Shown: positions 1-8,627, numbered from the stretch's first letter. The stretch: 15,483 bases of DNA from Burkholderiales bacterium (GCA_947447845.1 CANFNO010000017.1:1-15483); one strand, 5' to 3'. Notes: generated by a model not told the origin, from the sequence alone. Made by a program: numbers and translations.

Positions 1-186
1 CTGATGGTCCATTCGGACCTTGAGGCAGTCGGTCTTACCGCTGCCTTCGCCCATGCGCTGGGGCAGGCGGGCATCAGTTGCAATGTGGTCGCAGGTGCCT
101 ACCACGACCACATCTTTGTTCCCTTTGAGCAAGCCCAGCTTGCGATGGAGGCGCTGATTGAATTGCAGCGCGTGTCGTTGCGATGA
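1..186 (+). CDS. ACT-domain protein, C-terminal part (cut by window edge)
   Basis: The open frame enters from the left edge and stops with TGA at 184-186, so only the last ~61 residues are seen. The segment HSDLEAVGLTAAFA followed by GISCNVVAGAYHDHIFVP is typical of the small stand-alone ACT proteins once called DUF2241 (ACT_3 family), whose C-terminal half repeats the ligand-binding ACT fold. The true start lies outside the window; the ATG at 4-6 is internal. ACT domains usually bind amino acids, but the ligand and target of this family are not established. It converges on hutF with a 28-bp gap, so it is probably not part of the hut operon. I see no convincing terminator in that gap. Confidence 0.75.
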   Translation: MMVHSDLEAVGLTAAFAHALGQAGISCNVVAGAYHDHIFVPFEQAQLAMEALIELQRVSLR

Positions 187-214
187 ACCGTGCGTTAAAC
201 CGCATCACCGTTTT

Positions 215-1621
215 TCAAGTTTGCCCCTGCCACAGCGCTTGCATGGCCTGAACGAACTGACCCGAAATTGCGTCTTGCTGCGCATGGCGTCCAGCAAAAA
301 TGACCTGTTGGCCCGCCACGAAAACATCGCGGATTGCAGGGGTGTCACAGGCAAACACATAGGCATCTAGCACATGGCTGGACGGGATGCCGAGCAGGCC
401 GGATGTCTGCGGGTTTAGCACCAGCAGATCGGCGCGCGCGCCCACGGTCAGGCCCCAGTCTTTTTGCCCGGCAGCAGTGCCTCCTGCAGAAATCGCCGCT
501 TCAAACAATCGCGCAGCGGTGGCACTTTGCCCGGTGGACGGGCTGGCCGCCACATTGCGTTTTTGCACATGCACGCGCTGGCCATATTCCATCCAACGCA
601 GCTCCTCATTCCATTGGCGGCACACATGGCTGTCCGAGCCAATGGCCATGGGCACGCCGTGCTGCAGCCAGGCCGGCAGGTCGGCCAGGCCGTCGCCCAG
701 ATTGCCTTCGGTGCTGGGGCAGATGACGATGCCCGCGCCGCTGGCGGCCACCGCTTCAATCTCGGCGTGCTGCGTGTGCGTGGCGTGTACCAGTTGCCAG
801 CGTGCGTCGATGGGCAGCGCATCCGCCAGCCACTCGATCGGACGCCTTCCGGTGTGGGCCAGGCAGTCGCGTACCTCCTGCATTTGCTCGGCGATGTGGA
901 TATGAATGGGCATTTCCTGTGTGCCCACGCGCTCCAGCAACTCCGTGATGGAGGCGGGCGCGGCAGCGCGTAGCGAGTGGATGGAAACACCTGCGTTCAA
1001 CAGCGCACGGCCTGATGTGGCAAGAGTCTGTTGCAGCCCTGCAATGAAGTCCGGCGTACCGGCAAAGCGGCGCTGGTCATCGCGCAAGGCGGGCTGTGCA
1101 AAGCCCGCGCGTTCGTACAGCACCGGCAGCATGGTGATGCCCAGACCGGCGTCAGCGGCACCATCCGCGACGGCCCGGGCCATGGTGGCCGGGTCGGCAT
1201 AGCGCGCACCGCTCTCAGTGTGGTGCAGGTAGTGGAATTCGCACACCTGGGTGTAGCCGCCTTGCAGCATTTCCACGTAGAGCTGAGCCGCCACCGCGCG
1301 CATCTGTTCGGGGGTGATGCGCAGCGCGACGCCATACATGCGGTCGCGCCAGGACCAGAAGTCATCGGCGTCTGACTCGCGCCTCTCCGACAAACCGGCA
1401 AAGGCGCGCTGAAAGGCGTGGCTGTGGGCGTTGACCATGCCGGGCAGCACGGGGCCTTGCAAGACCGTGGCACCTTCGGGAGCAGCATGCATGTCCGGGG
1501 TGATGCGCGACCAGTGGCCGCGGCCATCGATCTCCAGGCAGACGCCGTGTTGCCAGCGCCCGTTGACCCAGGCTTGGGGTGCCCAGAACAGCGTGTTACT
1601 TTTTGGAGTGCTTGCAGGCAT
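215..1621 (-). CDS. hutF: Formimidoylglutamate deiminase
   Basis: The 468-residue amidohydrolase-superfamily protein fits HutF, which converts N-formimidoyl-L-glutamate to N-formyl-L-glutamate and ammonia in the cytoplasm. Expected metal ligands are visible: H66 and H68 in NAHSHAFQRAFAGL, H242 in IHIAEQ, H279 in VHATH and D330 in IGSDSHV. The segment VCEFHYLHH (about 127-134) is also characteristic of HutF rather than HutI or guanine deaminase. The ATG lies 9 nt after the hutG stop and has an AGGAA ribosome site about 6 nt upstream, consistent with the last gene of the hutCDIGF operon. With hutG next door this gives the two-step deiminase/deformylase ending of the pathway, not the single-step formiminoglutamase ending. 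The length is normal and nothing looks broken. Confidence 0.95.
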   Translation of the reverse strand: MPASTPKSNTLFWAPQAWVNGRWQHGVCLEIDGRGHWSRITPDMHAAPEGATVLQGPVLPGMVNAHSHAFQRAFAGLSERRESDADDFWSWRDRMYGVALRITPEQMRAVAAQLYVEMLQGGYTQVCEFHYLHHTESGARYADPATMARAVADGAADAGLGITMLPVLYERAGFAQPALRDDQRRFAGTPDFIAGLQQTLATSGRALLNAGVSIHSLRAAAPASITELLERVGTQEMPIHIHIAEQMQEVRDCLAHTGRRPIEWLADALPIDARWQLVHATHTQHAEIEAVAASGAGIVICPSTEGNLGDGLADLPAWLQHGVPMAIGSDSHVCRQWNEELRWMEYGQRVHVQKRNVAASPSTGQSATAARLFEAAISAGGTAAGQKDWGLTVGARADLLVLNPQTSGLLGIPSSHVLDAYVFACDTPAIRDVFVAGQQVIFAGRHAQQDAISGQFVQAMQALWQGQT

Positions 1622-1630
1622 AGGGGTTCC

Positions 1631-2440
1631 TTATTCCGGCTTCCAGGCCAGCATGGTCTGCACCAGCTTCTTCAGCAGCGGGCGCAACTGGTTTGCACGG
1701 GTTTCATCCAGCTCATAAGGCGACTGCTCGACCATGTACGTGCTCCAGCACATCTCCAACTGAATGGCATGCCAGCCTTCGGTAGGACGGCCATAGTGGC
1801 GCGTGATGTGGCCGCCCTTGAAGCGGCCATCCACCACCTGGCTGAATTCACTTTGCCGCGCCAGCACCTGCGCCAACGCCTCACGCAGACTGGGCGCTGT
1901 GCTGCTGCCATTCACGGTGCCCAGATTCAGATCCGGCAGGCGCCCTTCAAAGAGCCAGGGCACTTGCGAGCGGATGCTGTGCGCATCAAACAGCACGGCG
2001 TGTCCGTGGGTCTGGCGCAGGCGGGTCAACTCAGCCTCCAGCGCGGTGCGGTAGGGCTGCCAGTAGGTGTGGATGCGGCGGGCTATTTCAGAGTCGTCCG
2101 GTGCCATGCCTTCGCGGTACAGCGGGTCACCGGTGAAGAAGCGGGTGGGGCACAGCTCGGTGTTGTTGGTGCCCGGGTACATGGGCGTGTTTTCGCTCGG
2201 ACGGTTCAGGTCGATCACGTAGCGCGAGTAGTTCGGCACCAACAGGCTGGCACCGGACGCGCGTACAAAGTCGTACAGCGCCTCCAGATGCCAATCAGTG
2301 TCTTCCACCTGTAGTGCGCGTTCTACGTAGCGCGGCTGCATGTCGGGCGGTATCAGCGTGCCCACATGCGGCATGCTGACCAGTAGCGGTTGGCTTCCCG
2401 GGTACAGGCTGAAGATCTCGTTCTGGATGACGCTGCTCAT
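1631..2440 (-). CDS. hutG: N-formylglutamate deformylase
   Basis: This 269-residue protein belongs to the N-formylglutamate amidohydrolase family and hydrolyses N-formylglutamate to glutamate and formate, the last step of histidine breakdown when HutF is used. Conserved blocks are [12 protein letters not shown] (23-34), [12 protein letters not shown] (47-58), YVIDLNRP (74-81), FDAHSIRS (151-158), NLGTVNG (172-178), GGHITRHYG (209-217) and QLEM (227-230). The histidine- and acid-rich blocks fit the zinc site of the family. It starts with an ATG whose last two bases are the first two of the hutI stop codon (TGA at 2437-2439), a 4-nt overlap that implies translational coupling. hutF follows after 9 nt. 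It is full length. Confidence 0.95.
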   Translation of the reverse strand: MSSVIQNEIFSLYPGSQPLLVSMPHVGTLIPPDMQPRYVERALQVEDTDWHLEALYDFVRASGASLLVPNYSRYVIDLNRPSENTPMYPGTNNTELCPTRFFTGDPLYREGMAPDDSEIARRIHTYWQPYRTALEAELTRLRQTHGHAVLFDAHSIRSQVPWLFEGRLPDLNLGTVNGSSTAPSLREALAQVLARQSEFSQVVDGRFKGGHITRHYGRPTEGWHAIQLEMCWSTYMVEQSPYELDETRANQLRPLLKKLVQTMLAWKPE

Positions 2441-3657
2441 AGTTCACGCTCCTGTGCGCCCACGATGACGCGGGTGCAAGGGTTACGGCCAAACCAATAG
2501 GCCAATTCGTTCGGGTGGGCGACATCCCAAACGCAAAAATCGGCGCGCTGACCGGCCGTTAACTGGCCGCGATCCTCCAAACCGAGTGCGCGTGCCGCAT
2601 GTACCGTGACACCGCGCAGGGCTTCTTCGGGCGTTTGCCGGAACAGGGTGCAGGCCATGTTCAGCATCAGCAGCAACGACAAGCCGGGTGAGGAGCCAGG
2701 GTTGTGGTCGCTGGCAATGGCCATGGGCACTCCGGCAGCGCGCAGCGCGGCAACCGGTGGCAGATGGGTGTCGCGCAGAAAGTAATAGGCGCCCGGTAGC
2801 AGCACCGCCACCGTGCCACGGGCGGCCATGGCGGCAATGCCGCTGACGCTGAGGTATTCCAGATGGTCGCAAGACAGGGCGCCAAATTCGGCTGCCAGGG
2901 CGGCACCGTTTTGGTCGCTGAGTTGTTCGGCGTGCAGTTTGACGGACAGGCCCAAAGCGCGTGCCGTCTCAAAAACCTTGCGCGTTTGCGTGGGCGTGAA
3001 GCCGATGTTTTCGCAAAAGGCATCCACCGCATCGACGAGACCCTGTGCGTGCAACTGCGGCATCCAGGCGCAGACTGCGTCCACATACTCGTCGCTGCGG
3101 CCTTCAAACTCGGGTGGCAACGCGTGCGCGCCGAGGTAGGTGGTTTGAATGTTGACGGGCAGCAGCCGACCCAGTTGGCGCGCCACACGCAAGCATCTGG
3201 CTTCCTGCTCCAGACTCAGGCCGTAGCCCGATTTGATTTCGATGGTCGTCACGCCTTCGCGCATGAGGCACAGGGCACGTTGGCGCGCACTGGACAGCAA
3301 CTGCGCATCCGTGGCGGCGCGTGTGGCAGCGACGGTGGAGCGTATGCCGCCACCGGCGCGGGCGATTTCTTCGTAGCTGGCACCTTGCAGTCGCAACTCA
3401 AACTCGGCCGCGCGCTGGCCGCCGTAAACCAGATGGGTGTGGCAGTCGATCAGGCCAGGGGTTACCAGTGCGCCACCCAGGTCGTTTGTTTGGGTGATGA
3501 AGGGCGCCTGGTCTATGGGCAGGTCGGCCTCGGCGCCCACCCACAGCAGTGTTTCGCCTTGGGTCAACATGGCGCCCTGGTCGATCCAGCCCCAAGAGGA
3601 AGTGCCACACAAGGTGGCCAGATTGGCGTTGCGCCAGAGAGTCAAAGTTTGGCTCAT
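2437..3657 (-). CDS. hutI: Imidazolonepropionase
   Basis: The 406-residue amidohydrolase hydrolyses 4-imidazolone-5-propionate to N-formimidoylglutamate. Metal ligands are H73 and H75 in [14 protein letters not shown]242 in [10 protein letters not shown]265 in CDHLEYLS and D317 in [11 protein letters not shown]. The blocks [13 protein letters not shown] (101-113) and [11 protein letters not shown] (137-147) are diagnostic of HutI. The frame is open upstream to a TTG at 3690, but the ATG at 3657 is chosen because it gives the usual N-terminus ([16 protein letters not shown]) and overlaps the hutD stop by 4 nt, the same arrangement seen at both neighbouring junctions. It has no strong ribosome site of its own, as expected for a coupled start. 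Its end overlaps hutG by 4 nt. Confidence 0.95.
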   Translation of the reverse strand: MSQTLTLWRNANLATLCGTSSWGWIDQGAMLTQGETLLWVGAEADLPIDQAPFITQTNDLGGALVTPGLIDCHTHLVYGGQRAAEFELRLQGASYEEIARAGGGIRSTVAATRAATDAQLLSSARQRALCLMREGVTTIEIKSGYGLSLEQEARCLRVARQLGRLLPVNIQTTYLGAHALPPEFEGRSDEYVDAVCAWMPQLHAQGLVDAVDAFCENIGFTPTQTRKVFETARALGLSVKLHAEQLSDQNGAALAAEFGALSCDHLEYLSVSGIAAMAARGTVAVLLPGAYYFLRDTHLPPVAALRAAGVPMAIASDHNPGSSPGLSLLLMLNMACTLFRQTPEEALRGVTVHAARALGLEDRGQLTAGQRADFCVWDVAHPNELAYWFGRNPCTRVIVGAQEREL

Positions 3658-4403
3658 GTCGAGGTGTCCGGTGTGTAGCCCAACCACCAAGCGCGGGGGG
3701 GCTCCGTGTTATCCGTGTTGATTGCGGTAAAGCGAAAGGCGGTTTTGGCAGGTGTGTTGGAAAGAGCACTGGCGTTGGCTATCCAGAGCAACGTATTGGC
3801 AGCCAGCGTGATGGTTTGCAGCCCGTCGCTCCACACGCCGCTGCAGGCGGTGTAGATCCCGCGCATGGCGAAGTCGGCAGACCAGGGTTCGTCGGCTTCG
3901 ACTGCCTGCATGCAGGCGACTCCGCCGCGTGCCATCAGGTTTAAATCCTGCGTCGCGCCGTCGATCAGACTGCAGCCGGGTGCCAATCCGCCATCGAAGT
4001 GCAGCGGTGTGTGGCCGGGTAGAAGTTGGTGATCCCGTGTGTGTCCGTCGGGAGTGGGCATGTGCAGCACCACGCCATTGCCTGAGATGACGACAAACCA
4101 ACGTTGTACGCCGGCAAAGGACGAGAACGGTCCGTTTGCTTCGATGTCGGCGCGGCTGATGCGGAGTTGCCAATCTGTTGTGGCGGGGGCGGGGGCGTCT
4201 TTGCTGGCGCTGGGAGTCTGGGCGGCGAAGCGCTCTGCTCCGTGTCCCCCGCCCGCTTTGCGGGCTCCTCCTTTACCTACGCAGAGCGCTTCGCCGCCCA
4301 GGCTCCCGAGGACTGGCCACACTAGCAACTCGCGGGTTTGACCGCCGCCGTTGCGCCAGGCTTGGGGCGCCACGTTATCCACTTGAATGATGACCGCACT
4401 CAT
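3654..4403 (-). CDS. hutD: HutD family protein carrying an in-frame repeat insertion
   Basis: The 249-residue protein is a HutD-family cupin. N-terminal [15 protein letters not shown] (16-30) and [32 protein letters not shown] (77-108, read as two short runs) are the family's hallmark, as is a C-terminal cupin half with HFDGGL near 135. HutD has no proven catalytic role; in Pseudomonas it is described as an accessory factor that tempers hut expression, possibly by binding a pathway intermediate. It is about 45 residues longer than usual. Between LVWP and DWQLRIS, where relatives have only a few residues, there is a Gly/Ala-rich stretch. Residues 33-64 of it are exactly the translation of the 96-bp palindromic repeat at 4212-4307, followed by a low-complexity [12 protein letters not shown]. 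The ATG at 4403 overlaps the hutC stop by 4 nt. The family call is firm; whether this version is fully functional is open. Confidence 0.88.
   Translation of the reverse strand: MSAVIIQVDNVAPQAWRNGGGQTRELLVWPVLGSLGGEALCVGKGGARKAGGGHGAERFAAQTPSASKDAPAPATTDWQLRISRADIEANGPFSSFAGVQRWFVVISGNGVVLHMPTPDGHTRDHQLLPGHTPLHFDGGLAPGCSLIDGATQDLNLMARGGVACMQAVEADEPWSADFAMRGIYTACSGVWSDGLQTITLAANTLLWIANASALSNTPAKTAFRFTAINTDNTEPPRAWWLGYTPDTST
4212..4307. repeat. 96-bp palindromic repeat element (copy 1), inside hutD
   Basis: Two 27-bp arms (4212-4238 and 4281-4307) are inverted repeats with a single mismatch at 4217, a T where the other arm would give C. They flank a 42-nt centre (4239-4280) that itself contains a perfect 6-bp hairpin, GCCCGC-TTT-GCGGGC at 4251-4265. 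The element begins exactly on a hutD codon boundary and is 32 codons long, so the frame is preserved. The 42-nt centre recurs after hutH (8846-8887) with 39/42 identity and in the same orientation, again between inverted arms but with a different arm sequence. On the minus strand, which is the hutD mRNA sense, the centre contains AAAGGAGGAG (4265-4274), close to an ideal Shine-Dalgarno sequence. No target-site duplication is evident. The repeat is directly seen; its mobility is inferred. Confidence 0.92.
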
Positions 4404-5176
4404 GGCTTGAACTCTCCGCTGATTTGGTAACGCGTGCCGGGGTGCACCAGGCGCGCCAGGGTGATTGGCACGCCCCGATTGACCGTGCGACGCACCACGA
4501 TCAAGCACGGGTCTTGTACGGTTATGCCCAGTAGTTTTGCTTCTTGCGCTGTGGGTGCTGCGGCTTCGATTGAGTATTGCGCTTCCCATAGCGGGGCCAC
4601 GCTCAGCAGGTATTGCGTGGGCGTGATGGTGGTGAAGTCTGCGCTCAGATAGTCGGGTGCGCAGGCGGGGTTTACATAGCGGTCTTCGCATTGCAGTGGC
4701 ACGCCGTTTTCGCTGTGCACGATCAGGGTGTGAAACACGACGTCGCCGGGTTTTAGGCCCAGTTGTGTTGCCAGACCGGCGTTGGCTTTTTCCTGTTTGG
4801 ACAACACCACGGTGGCCTGGTGGCTGTGGCCGCGTGACACGATTTCGTCGTGCAGATCGCGAATCGTCAGCGTGGAAGATACGCGTGACAAATGCGCGGC
4901 AAAGCTGCCCACCCCCTGCACCCGCGTTACCAACCCTTCGGCCTGCAACTCGCGCAGGGCGCGGCCCACGGTCATGCGGCTGACGGCGAACTGTTGCACC
5001 AGTTCGGCCTCGGAGGGCATCTGGTCGCCTGGCACCCAATGGCCGCTAGCCAGGCCGTTTTTCAAAAAGTCTTTGACGCGGGAATAGGGCGCATGCCCGG
5101 AACGGGTAGGCGCGACGGGAGGTGTGCTGGCTGACGCTGCACGCACCGGGGTTTTTTGGGGCTTGGTAGAAACCAT
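4400..5176 (-). CDS. hutC: Histidine utilization repressor, GntR/HutC family
   Basis: The 258-residue protein has an N-terminal GntR-type winged helix (about 28-95; SRVKDFLKNGLASGHWVPGD, PSEAELVQQFAVSRMTVGRAL, LVTRVQGVGSFAA) and a C-terminal UTRA ligand domain (about 115-250; ending VRRTVNRGVPITLARLVHPG with a final RYQISGEF). HutC represses hut genes and is released by urocanate in characterised proteobacteria. The first ~27 residues are Pro/Ala/Ser-rich and probably disordered. The ATG at 5176 is preferred; a GTG at codon 11 has no ribosome site either. No Shine-Dalgarno precedes the ATG, and a good -10 hexamer ends 6 nt upstream of it, which suggests a leaderless mRNA. The gene is the first of the hutCDIGF operon, overlaps hutD by 4 nt, and is divergent from hutU. 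It probably autoregulates through the operators in the 87-bp gap. Confidence 0.95.
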   Translation of the reverse strand: MVSTKPQKTPVRAASASTPPVAPTRSGHAPYSRVKDFLKNGLASGHWVPGDQMPSEAELVQQFAVSRMTVGRALRELQAEGLVTRVQGVGSFAAHLSRVSSTLTIRDLHDEIVSRGHSHQATVVLSKQEKANAGLATQLGLKPGDVVFHTLIVHSENGVPLQCEDRYVNPACAPDYLSADFTTITPTQYLLSVAPLWEAQYSIEAAAPTAQEAKLLGITVQDPCLIVVRRTVNRGVPITLARLVHPGTRYQISGEFKP

Positions 5177-5182
5177 GTGTAA

Positions 5183-5211
5183 ATTGTAGTTGCATAGACA
5201 TGTCTAGACAA
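5183..5211 (-). promoter_or_regulatory. Predicted hutC operon promoter
   Basis: On the minus strand TTGTCT (-35, at 5206-5211) and TACAAT (-10, at 5183-5188) are separated by exactly 17 bp. Only six bases (TTACAC) lie between the -10 box and the hutC ATG, so the expected start of transcription coincides with the A of the start codon. The operator cluster occupies the spacer and the -35 box. This is a sequence prediction only. Confidence 0.6.
5190..5211. promoter_or_regulatory. Overlapping HutC-type operator palindromes
   Basis: Two 10-mers lie end to end: TGCATAGACA (5191-5200) and TGTCTAGACA (5201-5210). The second is a perfect palindrome. Their junction makes another perfect palindrome, TAGACATGTCTA (5195-5206). 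The whole 22 bp is an imperfect palindrome with 18/22 symmetric matches. The decamers resemble the TGTMTAKACA-type site I recall for HutC repressors. The cluster sits in the spacer of both the hutU and hutC promoters, so bound HutC would block both arms. The symmetry is directly seen; HutC binding is inferred from position and consensus. Confidence 0.75.
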
Positions 5212-5218
5212 GTACACT
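5190..5218 (+). promoter_or_regulatory. Predicted hutUH promoter
   Basis: On the plus strand TTGCAT (5190-5195) and TACACT (5213-5218) are 17 bp apart, a sigma-70-like pair with moderate matches. The HutC-type palindromes fill the spacer. Transcription would start near 5225, giving a leader of about 39 nt that includes a CGGAG ribosome site (5254-5258) 5 nt before the hutU ATG. Confidence 0.5.
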
Positions 5219-5263
5219 TCGCCCATTATTTTTCGTCTCATCTCAACTTTTACCGGAGCCGCC

Positions 5264-6967
5264 ATGTCCAACTTGTCCGCAATCCAGCAAACTGCCCAAC
5301 CGCATCCGGTACGCGCTCCGCGCGGCACGGCTATCACCTGCAAGAACTGGCTGATCGAGGCCGCCTACCGGATGATCCAGAACAACCTGGATCCAGAAGT
5401 GGCAGAGAACCCCGACGCACTGGTGGTGTATGGCGGCATTGGCAAAGCCGCGCGCAATTGGGATTGCTATGAGGCCATCCTGAAGGCCCTTGAAAACTTG
5501 AATGAAGACGAGACGCTGCTGATCCAATCGGGCAAGCCGGTGGGCGTGTTCCGTAGCCATGCCGATGCGCCCCGCGTGTTGCTTGCCAACTCCAATCTGG
5601 TGCCTAAGTGGGCCACCTGGGAGCACTTCCACGAGCTGGATAAAAAGGGTTTGATGATGTACGGCCAGATGACCGCGGGCAGCTGGATTTACATCGGCAG
5701 CCAGGGCATCGTGCAAGGCACCTACGAGACCTTTGTCGAAGCCGGTCGCCAGCATTTCAACGGTAGCCTGGTCGGGCGCTGGATTCTCACCGCAGGCTTG
5801 GGCGGCATGGGCGGCGCACAACCGCTGGCTGCCACCTTTGCCGGTGCTTCGTCGCTGAACATCGAGTGCCAGCAAAGCCGCATCGACTTCCGTCTCAAGA
5901 CCCGTTATGTGGACGAACAGGCCACCGATCTAGACGACGCACTGGCCCGACTGGCGAAATACAGTGCTGAGAAAAAGGCCGTGTCGATTGCCCTTCTGGG
6001 TAACGCCGCCGACATCCTGCCCGAGCTCGTTAAACGGGCCAAGGCGGGTAGCATTCGCCCCGACATCGTCACCGATCAAACCTCGGCCCATGACCTTGTC
6101 AATGGCTATCTGCCCATCGGCTGGACGGTGGAGCAGTGGCGTTTTGCCCAGGCGGACGACACGCAACACGCCGCGCTGCGCATTGCTGCCGCGCAGAGCT
6201 GCGCCGTGCATGTGCAAGCCATGCTGGACTTCCAAAGCATGGGCGTGCCCACGGTGGACTACGGCAACAACATCCGCCAGGTGGCACTCGACCAGGGTGT
6301 CAAAAACGCCTTTGATTTTCCCGGCTTTGTGCCCGCCTATGTGCGCCCGCTGTTCTGTCGCGGCAAAGGCCCGTTCCGCTGGGTTGCGCTGTCTGGCGAC
6401 CCGGAAGATATCCGTAAGACTGATGCCAAGATGAAGGAGCTTTTCCCCGAGGACGCGCACCTGCACCGTTGGCTGGATATGGCATCCGAGCGCATTGCCT
6501 TTCAGGGCCTGCCAGCACGTATTTGCTGGATCGGTTTGGGTGAACGCCATCGCGCAGGCCTGGCCTTCAACGAAATGGTCAAGAGCGGTGAGCTCAAGGC
6601 CCCCATCGTGATTGGTCGCGACCATTTGGACAGTGGCTCGGTCGCCTCACCGAATCGTGAAACCGAAAGCATGCAGGACGGCTCGGACGCCGTCTCTGAC
6701 TGGCCACTGCTCAACGCACTGCTGAATACCGCCGGTGGCGCCACCTGGGTCAGCTTGCACCACGGCGGTGGTGTCGGCATGGGCTACTCGCAGCACAGCG
6801 GCGTGGTGATCGTGGCCGATGGCACGGACGCCGCCGCCAAGCGCCTGGAGCGCGTGCTCTGGAACGACCCCGGCACCGGTGTCATGCGCCATGCCGATGC
6901 GGGCTATGACATTGCCAAGCAGTGCGCCCGCGAGCAAGGCATGAACATGCCGATGCTGAAAAGCTGA
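5264..6967 (+). CDS. hutU: Urocanate hydratase
   Basis: The 567-residue urocanase converts urocanate to 4-imidazolone-5-propionate using tightly bound NAD+ as an electrophile. The NAD-binding motif GLGGMGGAQ is at 178-186. The active-site cysteine of the family (Cys410 in the Pseudomonas putida enzyme) corresponds to C421 in [20 protein letters not shown]. The substrate-site blocks [16 protein letters not shown] (272-287), [10 protein letters not shown] (332-341) and [16 protein letters not shown] (498-513) are all intact. The length is normal for bacterial urocanases. ATG at 5264 follows CGGAG at a 5-nt spacing. It is divergent from hutC and followed by hutH after 112 bp that contain three hairpins. 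It is probably controlled by HutC. Confidence 0.97.
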   Translation: MSNLSAIQQTAQPHPVRAPRGTAITCKNWLIEAAYRMIQNNLDPEVAENPDALVVYGGIGKAARNWDCYEAILKALENLNEDETLLIQSGKPVGVFRSHADAPRVLLANSNLVPKWATWEHFHELDKKGLMMYGQMTAGSWIYIGSQGIVQGTYETFVEAGRQHFNGSLVGRWILTAGLGGMGGAQPLAATFAGASSLNIECQQSRIDFRLKTRYVDEQATDLDDALARLAKYSAEKKAVSIALLGNAADILPELVKRAKAGSIRPDIVTDQTSAHDLVNGYLPIGWTVEQWRFAQADDTQHAALRIAAAQSCAVHVQAMLDFQSMGVPTVDYGNNIRQVALDQGVKNAFDFPGFVPAYVRPLFCRGKGPFRWVALSGDPEDIRKTDAKMKELFPEDAHLHRWLDMASERIAFQGLPARICWIGLGERHRAGLAFNEMVKSGELKAPIVIGRDHLDSGSVASPNRETESMQDGSDAVSDWPLLNALLNTAGGATWVSLHHGGGVGMGYSQHSGVVIVADGTDAAAKRLERVLWNDPGTGVMRHADAGYDIAKQCAREQGMNMPMLKS

Positions 6968-6970
6968 AAC

Positions 6971-7047
6971 ACCCCCGAGCGCCTTCGGCGCTCCCCCTCA
7001 AGGGGGTGAACCCAGCGGCCTGGCGAAGCCAGTTCCGCGGTATCTCT
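6971..7047 (+). repeat. Three-hairpin intergenic repeat between hutU and hutH
   Basis: Three small perfect hairpins follow one another: GAGCGCC-TTC-GGCGCTC (6977-6993), CCCCCT-CA-AGGGGG (6993-7006, sharing one base with the first) and CTGGC-GAA-GCCAG (7020-7032), then TTCCGCGG. None is followed by a T-run, so this is not a classical rho-independent terminator. Sequences of this kind, with GCGCCTTCGGCGC and CCCCTCAAGGGG, are in my recollection a common dispersed intergenic repeat of Comamonadaceae, but no second copy lies in this window. Located inside the hutUH transcript, it could protect the hutU 3' end, attenuate read-through into hutH, or be neutral. Confidence 0.65.
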
Positions 7048-7079
7048 GAGCTAGCTACCCCTCATTTCGCGAGAACCCT

Positions 7080-8627
7080 ATGAACCAAATAAATCTAAAT
7101 CCCGGCCACCTCACGCTGGAACACTTGAATGCCATCCACGCTGATGTATGCCAATTGGTGCTGCCCGAATCGGCGCGTGGTGGCGTGCGCGCCTCCTACG
7201 CAATGGTCAAGGCAGCAGCCGAGGGCGACGCGCCGGTGTATGGCGTGAACACCGGCTTCGGCAAATTGGCCAACAAGCGCATCGACAAGGACCAACTCGC
7301 CACGCTGCAGCGCAACCTGATTCGCTCGCACAGTGTGGGCGTGGGCGAACCTCTGGCGGCACCCATCATGCGGCTGATGATGGCCACCAAAGCGGCGAGC
7401 CTGGCCCGTGGTTACTCTGGTTGCCGCGAGATCGTGATCGACACTTTGCTGGCAGTGCACAACGCGGGGCTGGTGCCTTGCGTGCCCTCGCAAGGTTCTG
7501 TCGGCGCATCGGGTGATTTGGCTCCGCTCTCGCACATGACGCTAGCCCTGATGGGCGAGGGCGACATGATGGTGGAGGGCGTGCGTGTGCCTGCATTGCA
7601 AGCGCTGCAAAAAGCCGGCATTGCGCCGCTGCAACTCGAAGCCAAGGAAGGCTTGGCGCTAATCAACGGCACGCAAACCTCCACCGCACTGGCGCTGCAT
7701 GCCCTGTTGAGCTTTGAGCCGGTGCTGGAGGCCGCGCTAGTGATTGGTGCCTTGACGCTGGACGCCGCACGCGGCAGCGATGGCCCGTTTGATCCGCGCA
7801 TCCACGCGGTGCGCGGCCAGCCCGGACAGATCGACGTGGCCCAGTACTACCGCGAGCTGCTCAAGGGCAGCGCCATTCGCCAGTCGCATGCCGAAGGAGA
7901 TGACCGCGTGCAGGACCCGTATTGCCTGCGCTGCCAGCCGCAGGTCGTGGGTGCTTGTTTGGACCAGCTTCGCCATGCTGCGCGCATCCTGCTCATCGAA
8001 GCCAATGCGGTCACCGACAACCCACTGGTCTTCGCAGATAACGGAGCCATGATCAGCGGTGGCAACTTCCACGCCGAACCCGTGGCTCTGGCCGCGGATG
8101 GCATGGCCTTGGCGATTGCCGAAGTGGGCGCGATTGCCGAACGCCGCATTGCCATGCTGATCGACTCCAGCGTGTCGCGTCTGCCACCCTTCCTCACCCC
8201 CGACGCAGGCCTGAACAGCGGCTTCATGATTGCCCACGTCACTGCCGCCTCGCTGGCCTCAGAAAACAAATCCATGGCGCATCCCGCCAGCGTTGACAGC
8301 CTGCCCACCAGCGCCAACCAGGAAGACCACGTATCCATGGCCACCTTTGCTGCGCGCCGTCTGCAGGGCATGATCAGCAACACCGCCAACATTCTGGGCA
8401 TCGAGCTGCTGGCAGCTGCCCAAGGCATCGAGTTTTTGCGCCCGCTAAAGAGTTCAATTGCGCTGGAAGCCGTGCATGCGTTGTTGCGCAAAGATGTGCC
8501 CGCGCACAACGTGGACCGTTATCTGGCACCTGACATGGCGCATGCAGCGCAAATGGTGCGCGACGGCACGGTCGCCAGCGTGGTGCGCAATATGTCGGGA
8601 TTGCCTAAATTGTGGGTTCCGGTTTAG
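7080..8627 (+). CDS. hutH: Histidine ammonia-lyase
   Basis: The 515-residue enzyme deaminates L-histidine to trans-urocanate, the entry step of the pathway. The autocatalytic MIO cofactor comes from A143-S144-G145 in [14 protein letters not shown], one residue offset from the Pseudomonas enzyme. YGVNTGFG (54-61) carries the catalytic tyrosine, and [14 protein letters not shown], with TDNPLV and [10 protein letters not shown] further on, are the other signature blocks. The ATG at 7080 has only a weak purine-rich stretch upstream (GCGAGAA). It lies 112 bp behind hutU in the same direction and is probably co-transcribed with it unless the intervening hairpins interfere. I saw no independent HutC-type palindrome in front of it. 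It is full length and intact. Confidence 0.97.
   Translation: MNQINLNPGHLTLEHLNAIHADVCQLVLPESARGGVRASYAMVKAAAEGDAPVYGVNTGFGKLANKRIDKDQLATLQRNLIRSHSVGVGEPLAAPIMRLMMATKAASLARGYSGCREIVIDTLLAVHNAGLVPCVPSQGSVGASGDLAPLSHMTLALMGEGDMMVEGVRVPALQALQKAGIAPLQLEAKEGLALINGTQTSTALALHALLSFEPVLEAALVIGALTLDAARGSDGPFDPRIHAVRGQPGQIDVAQYYRELLKGSAIRQSHAEGDDRVQDPYCLRCQPQVVGACLDQLRHAARILLIEANAVTDNPLVFADNGAMISGGNFHAEPVALAADGMALAIAEVGAIAERRIAMLIDSSVSRLPPFLTPDAGLNSGFMIAHVTAASLASENKSMAHPASVDSLPTSANQEDHVSMATFAARRLQGMISNTANILGIELLAAAQGIEFLRPLKSSIALEAVHALLRKDVPAHNVDRYLAPDMAHAAQMVRDGTVASVVRNMSGLPKLWVPV

Noticed and set aside
3658..3690. Alternative TTG start for hutI
   Set aside because: It would extend into hutD by over 30 nt, and the ATG at 3657 repeats the ATGA coupling seen at neighbouring junctions.
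4404..5039. Long open frame upstream of hutD in the hutD frame
   Set aside because: It is the out-of-frame shadow of hutC; the ATG at 4403 overlapping the hutC stop gives the family N-terminus.
6976..7006. Rho-independent terminator after hutU
   Set aside because: The hairpins are GC-rich but no T-run follows, and hutH downstream lacks a visible promoter, so it is called a repeat instead.
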